This document shows, in pieces, positions 33,593 to 42,419 of a stretch of 64,000 nucleotides of DNA; the first letter of the stretch is position 1, and each line of letters starts with the position of its first letter. Under the pieces are notes generated by a model. It was given only the letters and a program-made list of their open reading frames with translations. It ran no database searches and was not told the DNA's origin. Both the position numbers and the translations under genes were made by a program. This DNA is from Gottfriedia acidiceleris (GTDB lineage Bacteria; Bacillota; Bacilli; Bacillales; Bacillaceae_G): NCBI RefSeq assembly GCF_002128425.1, contig NZ_NESS01000003.1, positions 310,001 to 374,000 on the forward strand, written 5' to 3'.

Positions 33593-33925
33593 ATGGATCA
33601 TTACCATATTCGCAATATGCAAGATACATGTAAAAAATATAAGTACTGCCATGTAGTGTTTCAAACTTCTGAAAGAGCTTTATTAGAAGGGATTTTATTA
33701 GATAACAACTCGAGTAGCGCGGACTTACTTGTCCCAGAAGACCTTGCCGCACCTGAATCGCGTTTTTTTGAAGTAAGACAAAATGGGGGAGAGACTTTTA
33801 GTCCTAGATACCGAATATATAAAAAAGTCACTGTCCCACTTGCTTCAGTTGTAACAATATACTTGTATCCATATTACTACCCAAGTTATCCATATATTTA
33901 TCAAAGAAATTATCATCCGCAATAG
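33593..33925 (+). CDS. hypothetical protein with a Tyr/Pro-rich tail, 110 aa
   Basis: Not recognised. GGGAGG sets the start at ATG 33593 (MDHYHIRNMQDTCKKYKY). The middle contains VVFQTSERALLEGILLDN and an RxNGGETFSPRYRIYKK stretch; the last 20 residues are Tyr/Pro rich (YLYPYYYPSYPYIYQ). Such tails occur in Bacillus spore-coat and exosporium proteins, so a spore-surface location is possible, but this is inference. Transcribed alone with a terminator. Confidence 0.65.
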   Translation: MDHYHIRNMQDTCKKYKYCHVVFQTSERALLEGILLDNNSSSADLLVPEDLAAPESRFFEVRQNGGETFSPRYRIYKKVTVPLASVVTIYLYPYYYPSYPYIYQRNYHPQ

Positions 33926-33928
33926 TAA

Positions 33929-33958
33929 AAAAAGCATCTAGTAAAATAGATGCTTTTT
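33929..33958. terminator. bidirectional terminator
   Basis: Stem AAAAGCATCTA / TAGATGCTTTT between convergent genes. Confidence 0.88.
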
Positions 33959-33976
33959 GATTTTGGTTATCAAATT

Positions 33977-34822
33977 TTATTCCGCTACAAATGCAAATAT
34001 CGATAAAGGTTTGATTTCATTAGAGGTAATTGACTCTTCTAGGATTTTTACTTCTGATTGTATCAGTCCATTTAATTTACTTGGCATATTATCAATGTTA
34101 TTGAGTTCCAAATTGATATCTATCAAAGTCTTATTAACTTCCCATTTACCGTCCTGTAATTTTGGAGAGAATATAGATGTTTCATTCATTATGTTCCATC
34201 CTGAAGCTTCACAAATATTTTTAATATCATTTGGAGTAAGAAGTGTGCGAATGTTTGATTCACTATTTTGTTTAAATGACTCATACTGAGCCTGAATTAA
34301 AATAGATAATAAATGTGGGTACTGTTCAATTGAGCTAATTCTTGTATCCCATTCCGCAAAGCATAATTTTTTGCCCCATTTTTTAATCTTTTTTAAAACA
34401 GCAATAAATTCTTCATGTGATTTTAAGTACCAAGAACAATGAGACATAACAATAAAATCAAACTCATTTTCATGAAATTCAACAGTTGGTGATAATATGT
34501 CAAATTCAAACTCCATTTTTAATTGTTTACCTAATTTTGATTGCAATAAGAAGTCTGCTGAATCTCCTAATGAAATTGGACTTCCGTATGTTGGTGGGCC
34601 AATATCGATTCCATGAACTAATCCATTTTCCCCGACAATATATGCTAAAACGGCAGTCGTATCTCCTTGCCCACAGCCAATTTCTAATACTTTACTTCCT
34701 TTTTCTATATTCCAAAACTCAACTAATTTAAAACGATGTTCAGTTTGAATTCTTTGTATACCTGACAAATCATTACCTGATGCCATACAATCAATAACAG
34801 ATTCAACTGCATTTTTTAGCAT
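33977..34822 (-). CDS. class I SAM-dependent methyltransferase
   Basis: A 281-residue methyltransferase. Motif I is KVLEIGCGQGDTTAVLAYIV, followed by VHGIDIGPP (post I) and FDFIVMSHCSWYL (motif II region). The C-terminal half is a helical cap without a recognised substrate domain. The substrate is unknown. AAGGAGG precedes the ATG. It is a single-gene unit. Confidence 0.82.
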   Translation of the reverse strand: MLKNAVESVIDCMASGNDLSGIQRIQTEHRFKLVEFWNIEKGSKVLEIGCGQGDTTAVLAYIVGENGLVHGIDIGPPTYGSPISLGDSADFLLQSKLGKQLKMEFEFDILSPTVEFHENEFDFIVMSHCSWYLKSHEEFIAVLKKIKKWGKKLCFAEWDTRISSIEQYPHLLSILIQAQYESFKQNSESNIRTLLTPNDIKNICEASGWNIMNETSIFSPKLQDGKWEVNKTLIDINLELNNIDNMPSKLNGLIQSEVKILEESITSNEIKPLSIFAFVAE

Positions 34823-34903
34823 TGAATTCCTCCTTAGACGATAAAGTCTTATTAAACTATTTTTCTATTACTTGTTTCTATTACTTGTTCAAATTGATTT
34901 ATA

Positions 34904-35623
34904 TTAATCTAATTTAAAGTTTACCTCTCCTACACCTATATCCATATTTATTGTTAATTTTACATCGGCGTTTTCGTATGCCTCATTAACATAAACACCG
35001 TTACCTTTCGAAATTAAATCGATTACATTTGCTTTGCCAATCCCCTTATCTAAATTTACCTTTACTCCTACATCTGAAGGTAATACGATAGTCGTTTTCC
35101 CGACCCCTGTATCAATATTTGCTTCAAAGCTTTTATTCCAGCTTCCACCTAAATTAACATTAAGCTCTCCGACTCCAGCCTCGATCTCTACTTCATTTAA
35201 ATTCAATCCACGTAAATCAAGATTTGTTTTTGACGCGCCTGTATTAACATCTAAATTAATCGGAACTTTATTCGAAAGCTTCAAATTCCACTCATTCTTT
35301 AATTTACCAATTTTCACGTTTGGAAAATGCTTTTTAGATTGATCTATTCTAACTTCTCCTGTGGAATCTTTAAGTTTATATGATACATCTGGATTAAAAT
35401 ATTTATTGTTATATTCGATTGATCCTTCTACCCATTTTTTTGTACCTTTTGAAACGTTCATTACTCCGGCACCTAAATCTAAACTAACATCCAATTTTTT
35501 AGCTTTATCTTGATGAATAGAAACCGTTTCTTCTTTTACCTTTCCATTGTTAAAAACTCCGCAACCAGTAAGAACGAATACTGAGCTAATAATTAATAAT
35601 GCTGAAATAAATAATTTTTTCAT
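34904..35623 (-). CDS. toast-rack domain lipoprotein
   Basis: A 239-residue surface lipoprotein: MKKLFISALLIISSVFVLTG ends before the lipidated Cys21 (LTGC). The rest repeats right-handed beta-helix-like turns with ISLDLGAGVMNVS-like and VEAGVGELNVNLGGSW-like stretches, the pattern of the toast-rack (DUF2154-type) family. Related proteins often sit with two-component systems or act at the membrane, but none is adjacent here. GGAGG precedes the ATG. Confidence 0.82.
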   Translation of the reverse strand: MKKLFISALLIISSVFVLTGCGVFNNGKVKEETVSIHQDKAKKLDVSLDLGAGVMNVSKGTKKWVEGSIEYNNKYFNPDVSYKLKDSTGEVRIDQSKKHFPNVKIGKLKNEWNLKLSNKVPINLDVNTGASKTNLDLRGLNLNEVEIEAGVGELNVNLGGSWNKSFEANIDTGVGKTTIVLPSDVGVKVNLDKGIGKANVIDLISKGNGVYVNEAYENADVKLTINMDIGVGEVNFKLD

Positions 35624-35898
35624 TTTTTAACCTCCAATTAAGAACTTCTAATAATCTCATTTTATGGAAATTAAAAAATCTAGATAACATCCTGTAGTAT
35701 CAATCCGTCTAAGACCAAAGTATGAAAGGAAATAGACGAGTTACCCATTAATAACTATTAGATTATTTGACAGAATTCTCCTTTAATTGTTTTAAAAAAA
35801 CTCCTTAAACTGACTATTCCTTCAAATTCAAATCAATTACATACGTTTTCATGAATGCGAATAAAATGTAATGAATGAATTATAAAGGAGGAGAATCT

Positions 35899-37341
35899 AT
35901 GATAAGTTCTCCACTAACAACTGATCAAATGGTTACAATTATTCATAACGGCCTTAGAAAAACTGAATTCTCCAAAAAAGTAGTTATTGTAGGCGCAGGA
36001 ATGGCTGGATTGACTGCAGCTTCATTATTAAAAGATGCAGGGCATCATGTTACAATTATCGAAGCAAATGATCGAATTGGGGGTCGTGCTTATACTTTGC
36101 GTGCTCCGTTTAGTGATGGTCTATATTTAAATGCTGGTCCATTACGAATCCCAAATGTCCATCATTTGACTTTAGAATATATTAGGAAATTCAATTTGCC
36201 AGTAAATGAGTTTATTAATGAAACGCAAAACGATATCATATTTGCCAATGGAATAAAAACTAATCAAATTAATTATAAAAGCAATCCCGACTTATTAAAC
36301 TATCCAGTAGCACCAAACGAAAAAGGAAAAACGTCTGATGTGTTATTGGATCAAACATTACGGCCATTTATCAATTTTATTAATCAAAATCCATTAACTA
36401 ATTGGGAAATAGTCGAAAAAAATTATGGTAATATTTCATTTGGTTCTTTTTTAAATTCGTACTTTTCAGTTGGTGCAGTCGATATGATTGGTGTGCTCCT
36501 TGATTTCGAAGCATTTATGGGGATGTCTTTTTTAGAAGTATTAAGAGAACAGATCGCTTTTAAATCAGCAACAAAATTTTATGAAATAACAGGTGGAATG
36601 GATCTATTACCAAAGGCATTCCTTCCTCAATTAAAGGATAATCTAATATTAAATCAAAAACTGACGAAAATTATTCAAAATGGTAATACTTTAACAATCC
36701 AAACAACTGACAATAAAACCTCTGACTATTACACAATGAACGCAGAAATTGCCATCATAGCTATACCATTTTCACTCTTAAGATTTGTGGAAATTGAACC
36801 ATTCCATTCAATTTCCTATTCCAAACGTAAAGCCATTCGAGAAATTAACTACCTATCCGCAACTAAAATTGGAATTGAGTTTAAAAGTAGATTTTGGGAG
36901 AGATACGGTCAATTCGGTGGAATGTCTACTACCGATTTGCCAACTAGACTTTCAATCTACCCTAGTGTTGGAATTGGTAAACCTGGTCCCGCTGTTGTGA
37001 ATGCAAGCTATACGTGGGCAGATGAGGCGCTAACCTTGAGTAGTTTAACTGAGGAAGAGCGTATTCAATATGCTTTACGGGATTTGTCTAAGATTTGGGG
37101 GAACCAAGTCTATTCTGAATATGTAACCGGAACGTCCTTTAGCTGGAGTCAAAATCCGTTTTCTGTTGGGGCCTTTACATTTTTTGAACCTGGGCAAGAA
37201 GAAGAACTAAATTCATCTATTTCCAGCCCTGAAGGTAGGCTGCACTTTGCAGGGGAGCATACTTCTCGTTCTCATGCTTGGATACAGGGTGCTATTGAAT
37301 CTGGAATACGGGCTGCAAATGAGGTTAATAGTATATACTAA
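35899..37341 (+). CDS. flavin monoamine oxidase / L-amino acid oxidase-like protein (copy 2)
   Basis: A 480-residue paralog of the protein at 3452-4960. It shares the N-terminal SMISSPLTTDQM/METMLQT-like leader, IIVGAGMAGLTAASLLKDAG, RIGGRAYTLR, the central GAVDMIGVLL and FYEITGGMDLLPKAFLPQL blocks, and the C-terminal HFAGEHTS and AWIQGAIESGIRAA. The start at ATG 35899 follows AAAGGAGGAG; the ATG at 35875 is upstream of that site. It would oxidise an unknown amine or amino acid with H2O2 release. Two diverged copies 32 kb apart suggest separate substrates. Confidence 0.87.
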   Translation: MISSPLTTDQMVTIIHNGLRKTEFSKKVVIVGAGMAGLTAASLLKDAGHHVTIIEANDRIGGRAYTLRAPFSDGLYLNAGPLRIPNVHHLTLEYIRKFNLPVNEFINETQNDIIFANGIKTNQINYKSNPDLLNYPVAPNEKGKTSDVLLDQTLRPFINFINQNPLTNWEIVEKNYGNISFGSFLNSYFSVGAVDMIGVLLDFEAFMGMSFLEVLREQIAFKSATKFYEITGGMDLLPKAFLPQLKDNLILNQKLTKIIQNGNTLTIQTTDNKTSDYYTMNAEIAIIAIPFSLLRFVEIEPFHSISYSKRKAIREINYLSATKIGIEFKSRFWERYGQFGGMSTTDLPTRLSIYPSVGIGKPGPAVVNASYTWADEALTLSSLTEEERIQYALRDLSKIWGNQVYSEYVTGTSFSWSQNPFSVGAFTFFEPGQEEELNSSISSPEGRLHFAGEHTSRSHAWIQGAIESGIRAANEVNSIY

Positions 37342-37361
37342 ACTACTAAAAATTAAGAAAA

Positions 37362-37384
37362 ACCGGGTATTCACTGCCCGGTCC
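37362..37384 (+). terminator. hairpin after the second amine oxidase
   Basis: Stem ACCGGG / CCCGGT followed by CCAATTTT; the T run is weak. Confidence 0.6.
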
Positions 37385-37486
37385 AATTTTAATCTAACGA
37401 ATATGAATTAGTGTACACCATATTTTATTTTAAGGTCTGTTCAATCTGGCCAAACGAAATCTAATTTCGGCAATTACTATCTATTA

Positions 37487-37990
37487 TTATTGAATCGGAC
37501 CACCTGGCCTAAATCGACACATCATAATTTCATCAACAAATCGGCCATTTGCTTTTATATTCCCTCTTTTAACTCCCTCAACTCTAAACCCAAACTTTTC
37601 ATATAACGCTTGTGCCTTAGGATTTGTCTCTAATACTCCTAGCTCTACTCTTTCTAACATTAGCCAATGATCTGCCAAATCTAATACTTTCGTAAGCAAC
37701 GCTTTTCCAATTCCTTTATTATGGTGATTTCCATCAGTAGCGATAAATAAATCTCCTACATGAGATCTACGACCCGTTCTTTGCACTAAACCAACTAACC
37801 CTACCACATCTCCATTACATTCTGCGACATATTCAAATTCGTTTGCTTGTAAGTTTCTAATTCTATTTTCCATCATATCTATTCGCATACTAGGTAAAAA
37901 TATCATATAAGGAAAAACATTTTCTTGGGTGCATATACGATGAAGTGCTTTAGCATCATTTATTTCTACTGGTCTAATCAATACTTCCAT
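37487..37990 (-). CDS. GNAT-family N-acetyltransferase
   Basis: A 167-residue acetyltransferase with GDLFIATDGNHHNKGIGKAL (acetyl-CoA loop) and ELGVLETNPKAQALYEKFGF. The pattern is near YhhY/PhnO-type enzymes that acetylate amino acids or amino sugars. GGAGTGAG sets the start at ATG 37990. The substrate is unknown. The gap to the nucleotidyltransferase gene is 22 nt, so the two may be cotranscribed. Confidence 0.85.
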   Translation of the reverse strand: MEVLIRPVEINDAKALHRICTQENVFPYMIFLPSMRIDMMENRIRNLQANEFEYVAECNGDVVGLVGLVQRTGRRSHVGDLFIATDGNHHNKGIGKALLTKVLDLADHWLMLERVELGVLETNPKAQALYEKFGFRVEGVKRGNIKANGRFVDEIMMCRFRPGGPIQ

Positions 37991-38012
37991 CAATGCTCAC
38001 TCCTACAACTTT

Positions 38013-38582
38013 TTATATTAAATCTTCAAGCCATTTATGATTAGGATGATGTATCGAGATTGCTTTATGTAACCATGTTTTTTGGTCAAAGGTTAAATAA
38101 TCTTTCACGTTTTTAAAGTCCTGGTTGTCCTTTTCTCTTGTATTTCTAACCTTATATAAAAGCACTATTTCTGGATTCAAGTACGGAATACCTTCATTTG
38201 AAACACTATAAAGTGATTTATATTTACAATTAATTGATTCATCTCTTCTAAACTTCCAATCACTTAACTCAATTTCATTTAATAAAACTTCTAATTCATC
38301 ATTTGTCTTATCATTTTTGCCATGTATTTCATGAATAGGTAGTTCTAAATATTCATTCTCCCAAATTGATAATTCCCCTTTAACGACTTTATTAAACGTC
38401 CAATTCAGTAAATATTCTTTAAGACAAAGTTGATCCTTACGCGCAATGGCGATTTCAATATCATGATGATTTCTCGTTTGTTTTTGTAAGAAAAGGTCAA
38501 TCGCCCATCCGCCAGCTATATACCAGCCTTTATTAAAATCCTTCATTAGATTATTTATTTTATAACATTGTTCAAAAGACAT
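38013..38582 (-). CDS. nucleotidyltransferase, aminoglycoside-2''-adenylyltransferase-like
   Basis: A 189-residue protein with WYIAGGWAIDLFLQKQTRNH and HHDIEIAIARKDQ, the nucleotidyltransferase GGWAxD...DxE/D pattern of the AadB/LinB-like group. It is shorter than classical resistance enzymes and its substrate is unknown; a role in drug resistance should not be assumed. AGGAGG precedes the ATG. The following gene (minus strand) is the GNAT protein at 37487-37990. Confidence 0.75.
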   Translation of the reverse strand: MSFEQCYKINNLMKDFNKGWYIAGGWAIDLFLQKQTRNHHDIEIAIARKDQLCLKEYLLNWTFNKVVKGELSIWENEYLELPIHEIHGKNDKTNDELEVLLNEIELSDWKFRRDESINCKYKSLYSVSNEGIPYLNPEIVLLYKVRNTREKDNQDFKNVKDYLTFDQKTWLHKAISIHHPNHKWLEDLI

Positions 38583-38643
38583 AGATTACTTACCTCCTAA
38601 TTAAAAAAGTACCACACTAAATGTATGATACTTAATTTTAAAA

Positions 38644-38907
38644 TTACCGAGTTCTTATAAATAATAATTTCTCTACCTTAGGATGAATTGGTTCATCAAC
38701 ATATGAACGATTTGATCGATCAAATGGTTGAAATCCTTCATCTGTAGATACACTTGGGTCAACATCGTCCGAAAAAAGTTGTGTTCCTGAGTCATTTGAA
38801 ACAATTGAAGTCTCCGAACCATCAGAAACTAAATTTGGACTATAATTAATAGATAGTACAGTCAACAAACACACTATTGTTATAATGTTGGATAGTCTTT
38901 TCAGCAT
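38644..38907 (-). CDS. small exported protein, candidate signal pro-peptide, 87 aa
   Basis: An 87-residue protein with an N-terminal signal (MLKRLSNIITIVCLLTVLSI) and a low-complexity Ser/Asp/Val-rich body, ending VEKLLFIRTR. Its ATG is one base after the stop of the RRNPP-type regulator, inside a coupled unit whose ribosome site (AGGAAA) lies within the regulator gene. That arrangement is like nprR-nprX, rap-phr and plcR-papR, in which the small gene makes a secreted peptide that is re-imported and binds the TPR domain. No mature peptide can be assigned, and 87 residues is longer than usual. Confidence 0.6.
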   Translation of the reverse strand: MLKRLSNIITIVCLLTVLSINYSPNLVSDGSETSIVSNDSGTQLFSDDVDPSVSTDEGFQPFDRSNRSYVDEPIHPKVEKLLFIRTR

Positions 38908-38908
38908 G

Positions 38909-40159
38909 TTATTTCCTGCTTTCGATTATTTTTAATAGAGTGCTATTGTATTCTTTATATAACTTGTTTTGTTTTTCTAACGATTCGTGCTTTTCATAGT
39001 AATCTGCAACAATATCATAATATTTAATTAATTTTTCATGGTCATTGGTTTGAACCCATAATGGCAATCCAACTTCACGTAAATATGTCACTAAATTTGC
39101 TTCATCCTTTTTTGCTTCTAGTAATAAAACCTTCATTCGAATATAGGATGGACTATTTTTATCTTTTATTTTACTTAGATTCTTACATAACAACTCAGTA
39201 GCAGTCTCATAGTCATTTATAATCAACATATTATTCGCTATATTTGAAATGACTAAAAAATACTCTTCAGTATCCTCTTGTATATTAGATAAATATTCTT
39301 GATAATACTTTATTGCTTTTTTATGTTGATTAGAATGATAGTATAAATAGCCTAAATTATGTAAAGCACTCATATGAATTGTTTTATCACTTAATATGAC
39401 AGAGGAATCTAGAATTTCAATTAGAAATTGCTCAGCTCGGTCTAAAAATTTGCTCTTTATTAATTGAAGTGAAAGTAACATTTTGGCATCGAGAATCCGT
39501 TTAATATTATTATTTTGTAGAAAAATAGGAATTGCCTTATTACAAAAATACATTGATAAGGAAGTCTGATTTATAAAGCTATATACTAAAGCTCTATAGA
39601 AGCAATATTCCTGAAAATCTATTTCAAGGTTTGGTGTAATTTCTTGAACTTCATCCATTACGAGAAGTGAGTCATTATATCTTTTTACTTTTATGAAATA
39701 TATTGATAGTGTAAACAAATATTTTATCGTTTCATATTGGGAAAATTTCTTCATTTTTGCCTCAAGTTGTTTCCATTTTTTCTTTGACATTTTAAGATCT
39801 TCGATAAAAATATAATATCTCCAAATTGTAATACAAAAATCATTTGATATATTAGTATAATTTACACTTTCCTCTTTACCAATCAATTCTTCAAACAGCA
39901 TTTTACTAGAATCATAGTCAGCTCGTTCTATCGAATTCCATAATCGTTTAAGTTGACCAGTCACTTCATCTATAATATCATTTTCATCTATTTCAACTCG
40001 CATCTTTTTTAAGAGCAATTCAATCGTTTCTATACCAGCCTCTTTTGTACCGTTTTCAATTTTACTTAAATGCGAAACAGAACATATTCCTTCACATAAT
40101 TTCTCCTGGGTCCATCCTAATTTCTTTCGATGATGAAAGATCATCATGCCATAATCCAT
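38909..40159 (-). CDS. RRNPP-type HTH/TPR transcriptional regulator
   Basis: A 416-residue cytosolic regulator. An XRE-type HTH occupies about residues 5-60 (KKLGWTQEKLCEGICSVSHL, SKIENGTKEAGIETIELLLKK) and the rest is TPR-like helical repeats (for example SALHNLGYLYYHSNQHKKAIKYYQEYL). This domain order is that of NprR, PlcR and related peptide-sensing regulators. GGAGATT precedes the ATG. It is followed one base later by a small exported peptide gene, which supports a peptide-pheromone role. Sporulation or competence targets are unknown. Confidence 0.85.
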   Translation of the reverse strand: MDYGMMIFHHRKKLGWTQEKLCEGICSVSHLSKIENGTKEAGIETIELLLKKMRVEIDENDIIDEVTGQLKRLWNSIERADYDSSKMLFEELIGKEESVNYTNISNDFCITIWRYYIFIEDLKMSKKKWKQLEAKMKKFSQYETIKYLFTLSIYFIKVKRYNDSLLVMDEVQEITPNLEIDFQEYCFYRALVYSFINQTSLSMYFCNKAIPIFLQNNNIKRILDAKMLLSLQLIKSKFLDRAEQFLIEILDSSVILSDKTIHMSALHNLGYLYYHSNQHKKAIKYYQEYLSNIQEDTEEYFLVISNIANNMLIINDYETATELLCKNLSKIKDKNSPSYIRMKVLLLEAKKDEANLVTYLREVGLPLWVQTNDHEKLIKYYDIVADYYEKHESLEKQNKLYKEYNSTLLKIIESRK

Positions 40160-40611
40160 AATAAAATCTCCTGTTCACCATTATTTAAAATAGATATATT
40201 TATATGACTAGTAACTAATAATTTCCTATATTAATATTTTTAATTTTCTCTTAATAATTAAATTTTATTAGATTTTACGACACATTAATATACTTTTTCG
40301 ATATTTTTCAGACAAATTATATTCAAAAAATTTTCCCAATACAAAAAAGTCAAACAGAATGGTATGATTTTAATACAAGCAATTAAACGATACTAACGAT
40401 CAATAACTTCATTAGTATTTTTTAAATGCACCCCCATTTAATAACCAGTTTTAAAGCAAGATGTAATCATTACATCTTGCGATTTTTTTGATTACAGCCA
40501 TTTTTTTCTATAAATAATTTAAATATAGTTTTAAGTTTTCAAGTCACCAAGTGATTTAACCAAATCAAGCTAGTTATCTTCCAAATTAATTTATACTTTT
40601 AGAGGTCCCAT
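40160..40611. other. gap with a candidate small RNA and a strong terminator
   Basis: No ORF with a ribosome site. A -10-like TGGTATGAT at about 40361-40369 is followed by hairpin ATACTAA / TTAGTAT (about 40390-40421) and then a perfect terminator at 40456-40489. No plus-strand gene ends here, so the terminator may close an RNA of about 115 nt. Confidence 0.4.
40456..40489 (+). terminator. perfect-stem terminator of an unseen plus-strand transcript
   Basis: GCAAGATGTAA / TTACATCTTGC, 11-bp perfect stem with a three-base loop and T7 after it. Confidence 0.8.
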
Positions 40612-41109
40612 ATGGCTAAAAAACTACTTACTTTATATTTGGTAATTTTTGGAATAATTGTCATTATTATATTAACATTAAATCTATCTATTGAAAAAGA
40701 AAAACAGAAGAGATTGGACGATGAAGCGTCTACAGAACTAATAATTGAACAAAATGTTCAAAACTCTGTAAGAAACTACATTACAGCATTAAAGTGGAAA
40801 GATATTGAGATTTATAACTCTGTTGTAGTAGATTCTTTAAAAATCAGCAATCACTCTTACTACTTTACTAAGATAATGTCTAACGTAATTGATGCAAAAT
40901 TCATCGGTGATAATTTATCTGTTATCCATTTAAAAAAGAAAGATCATAAAGCTACGGTACATATAAAATATGAAATAACATTTGTTGACGGGATAAAACC
41001 TGAAGGTAATTATAAAAACGGTAGGAATTTATGTAATGTAAAATTAGATCTTGTTAAACGAAAAAATAAATGGGTCATTTCAAGTATTTATGATTTAAAA
41101 GTTATCTAA
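40612..41109 (+). CDS. hypothetical membrane-anchored protein, 165 aa
   Basis: Not recognised. One N-terminal span (about residues 6-27, YLVIFGIIVIIILTLNLSI) is followed by a charged linker and an extracytoplasmic alpha/beta domain with YHFTKIMSN-like and DLVKRKNKWVISSIYDLKVI strands, the end resembling NTF2/SnoaL-like accessory domains. The ribosome site is AGAGG. It is monocistronic with a terminator at 41151-41189. Confidence 0.65.
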   Translation: MAKKLLTLYLVIFGIIVIIILTLNLSIEKEKQKRLDDEASTELIIEQNVQNSVRNYITALKWKDIEIYNSVVVDSLKISNHSYYFTKIMSNVIDAKFIGDNLSVIHLKKKDHKATVHIKYEITFVDGIKPEGNYKNGRNLCNVKLDLVKRKNKWVISSIYDLKVI

Positions 41110-41150
41110 AAATTAACGTTCTCAATAAAGACCGTGATAAATGTAGAAAG

Positions 41151-41189
41151 TCCACTAAGTAATCATTTTCCTTGTGGTTTTTTTATGTA
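41151..41189 (+). terminator. terminator of the 165-aa gene
   Basis: Stem CCACTAAG / CTTGTGG-like pair with TTTTTTT following. Confidence 0.7.
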
Positions 41190-41253
41190 TTTAATCTTTT
41201 CGTCCTTCTTATTCTTAATCTCCACATTATGTTCGCTTAGCAAAAAATTAATA

Positions 41254-41300
41254 CAAAAAAGGGGTCTCAAAAGTACTCTGACTTTGAGACCTCCTTTTTA
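41254..41300. terminator. bidirectional terminator
   Basis: Stem GGTCTCAAA / TTTGAGACC with T-rich tails on both strands, downstream of the 153-aa gene. Confidence 0.8.
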
Positions 41301-41356
41301 AGTCGTCTGTAATTTCTTCTCAAATCAATTAGTCTAATTACTATAACAAATAGTAA

Positions 41357-41818
41357 TTAAATTGTTTCTAAATCTTTCAGCAACAAATCTCTACTTTCTT
41401 CAAACTTTACATCTTTTACATATTCATACGCTTTAGTTTTAGCAGCTAAGCTTTCCGGAGACTGATTTAGTTTTGCATACGCTCTTGATAAAGCCTCATA
41501 TGCATATGCTATGTAGAACGGCTCTACTTCGGCTTCTATACTAATCTTGACACATTTTTTTGCATAATCTAAAGCTGTTTCTCCATGCCCTATAACAGCA
41601 TACACTCGTGATAATTGCCAATATCCAATCGATATGTTTCTTGGTGTATGATTCTCTACTTTTGTCCAATGCCAAAAAGAGCTATGACATAAATGAACCA
41701 TCTCTTCTGTTTCACTTTGTGATCTGTTTTCTAATTCAAGTAAATCCCACACTTTATTAAAACACGAAGCAGCAAGCTCCTTATGTGTAAAGCTATTTTG
41801 TTTAATCGTCTCTTCCAT
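41357..41818 (-). CDS. TPR-like hypothetical protein, 153 aa
   Basis: A 153-residue all-helical protein with three TPR-like helix pairs: FNKVWDLLELENRSQSETEE, GYWQLSRVYAVIGHGETALDYAKKC and AYEALSRAYAKLNQSPES. Similar small proteins occur in many Bacillus and Paenibacillus genomes without an assigned role. GGAGGAG precedes the ATG. It follows a small exported protein (66 nt gap), so the two may be cotranscribed. Confidence 0.72.
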   Translation of the reverse strand: MEETIKQNSFTHKELAASCFNKVWDLLELENRSQSETEEMVHLCHSSFWHWTKVENHTPRNISIGYWQLSRVYAVIGHGETALDYAKKCVKISIEAEVEPFYIAYAYEALSRAYAKLNQSPESLAAKTKAYEYVKDVKFEESRDLLLKDLETI

Positions 41819-41884
41819 AATTTACTCCTCCATAAATAAAATCAAGAATATGTATTACCTCAAATCTAGGAATGTACAATCATT

Positions 41885-42172
41885 TTACTCACATTCCGAG
41901 TTTGATTCAGCATCACAGGTAGCTAGGGACTCATTGCCTGTTGAGCTATTTTTAATTTGGATAACTGCATTTCTTCGTTGCTCTTCTAACTTCAATCCTT
42001 TTTCGCCAACGGATTGTTCATAATAGTTTATCTCTTGATTTTGTCGCTCATCAGCACTAGCGTTAAAGCTCATTAAAATACCTACTGGAGTTGCTAAAAC
42101 TAACAAAAATACACCAATTCTTAGAGCCGCGTACTTAAATGCTTTGTACCCGTTTTTTAATAATTTCTCCAT
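41885..42172 (-). CDS. small exported or membrane protein, 95 aa
   Basis: Not recognised. GAGGAG sets the start at ATG 42172 (MEKLLKNGYKAFKYAALRIG); an upstream TTG frame start overlaps that site. A single hydrophobic segment (about residues 16-37) precedes an acidic, Gln/Glu-rich region ending in TCDAESNSECE with two Cys. Signal-anchor topology. It lies just upstream of the TPR-like gene on the same strand; a signal-peptide/sensor relation is possible but unproven. Confidence 0.6.
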   Translation of the reverse strand: MEKLLKNGYKAFKYAALRIGVFLLVLATPVGILMSFNASADERQNQEINYYEQSVGEKGLKLEEQRRNAVIQIKNSSTGNESLATCDAESNSECE

Positions 42173-42419
42173 ATGTATAGATCTCCTCAAATTGAATATA
42201 ATATTCGATAATTTCTAAGCAAATCTTGATTAACAATACTATTCTCTGTAATATTCATATTTTCCTGTCTTCCACTTATGGATCATAAAAATTCTATGAG
42301 CAATCATGATCAAGTCCTTCTTATAGAAAATAAAAAACGCCTCCATACAGATGAAAATTAATTCACCTATACGAACGCGCTTATCTTAATTTATTATGTT
42401 TTTTTGCTTTTTAAATTAA

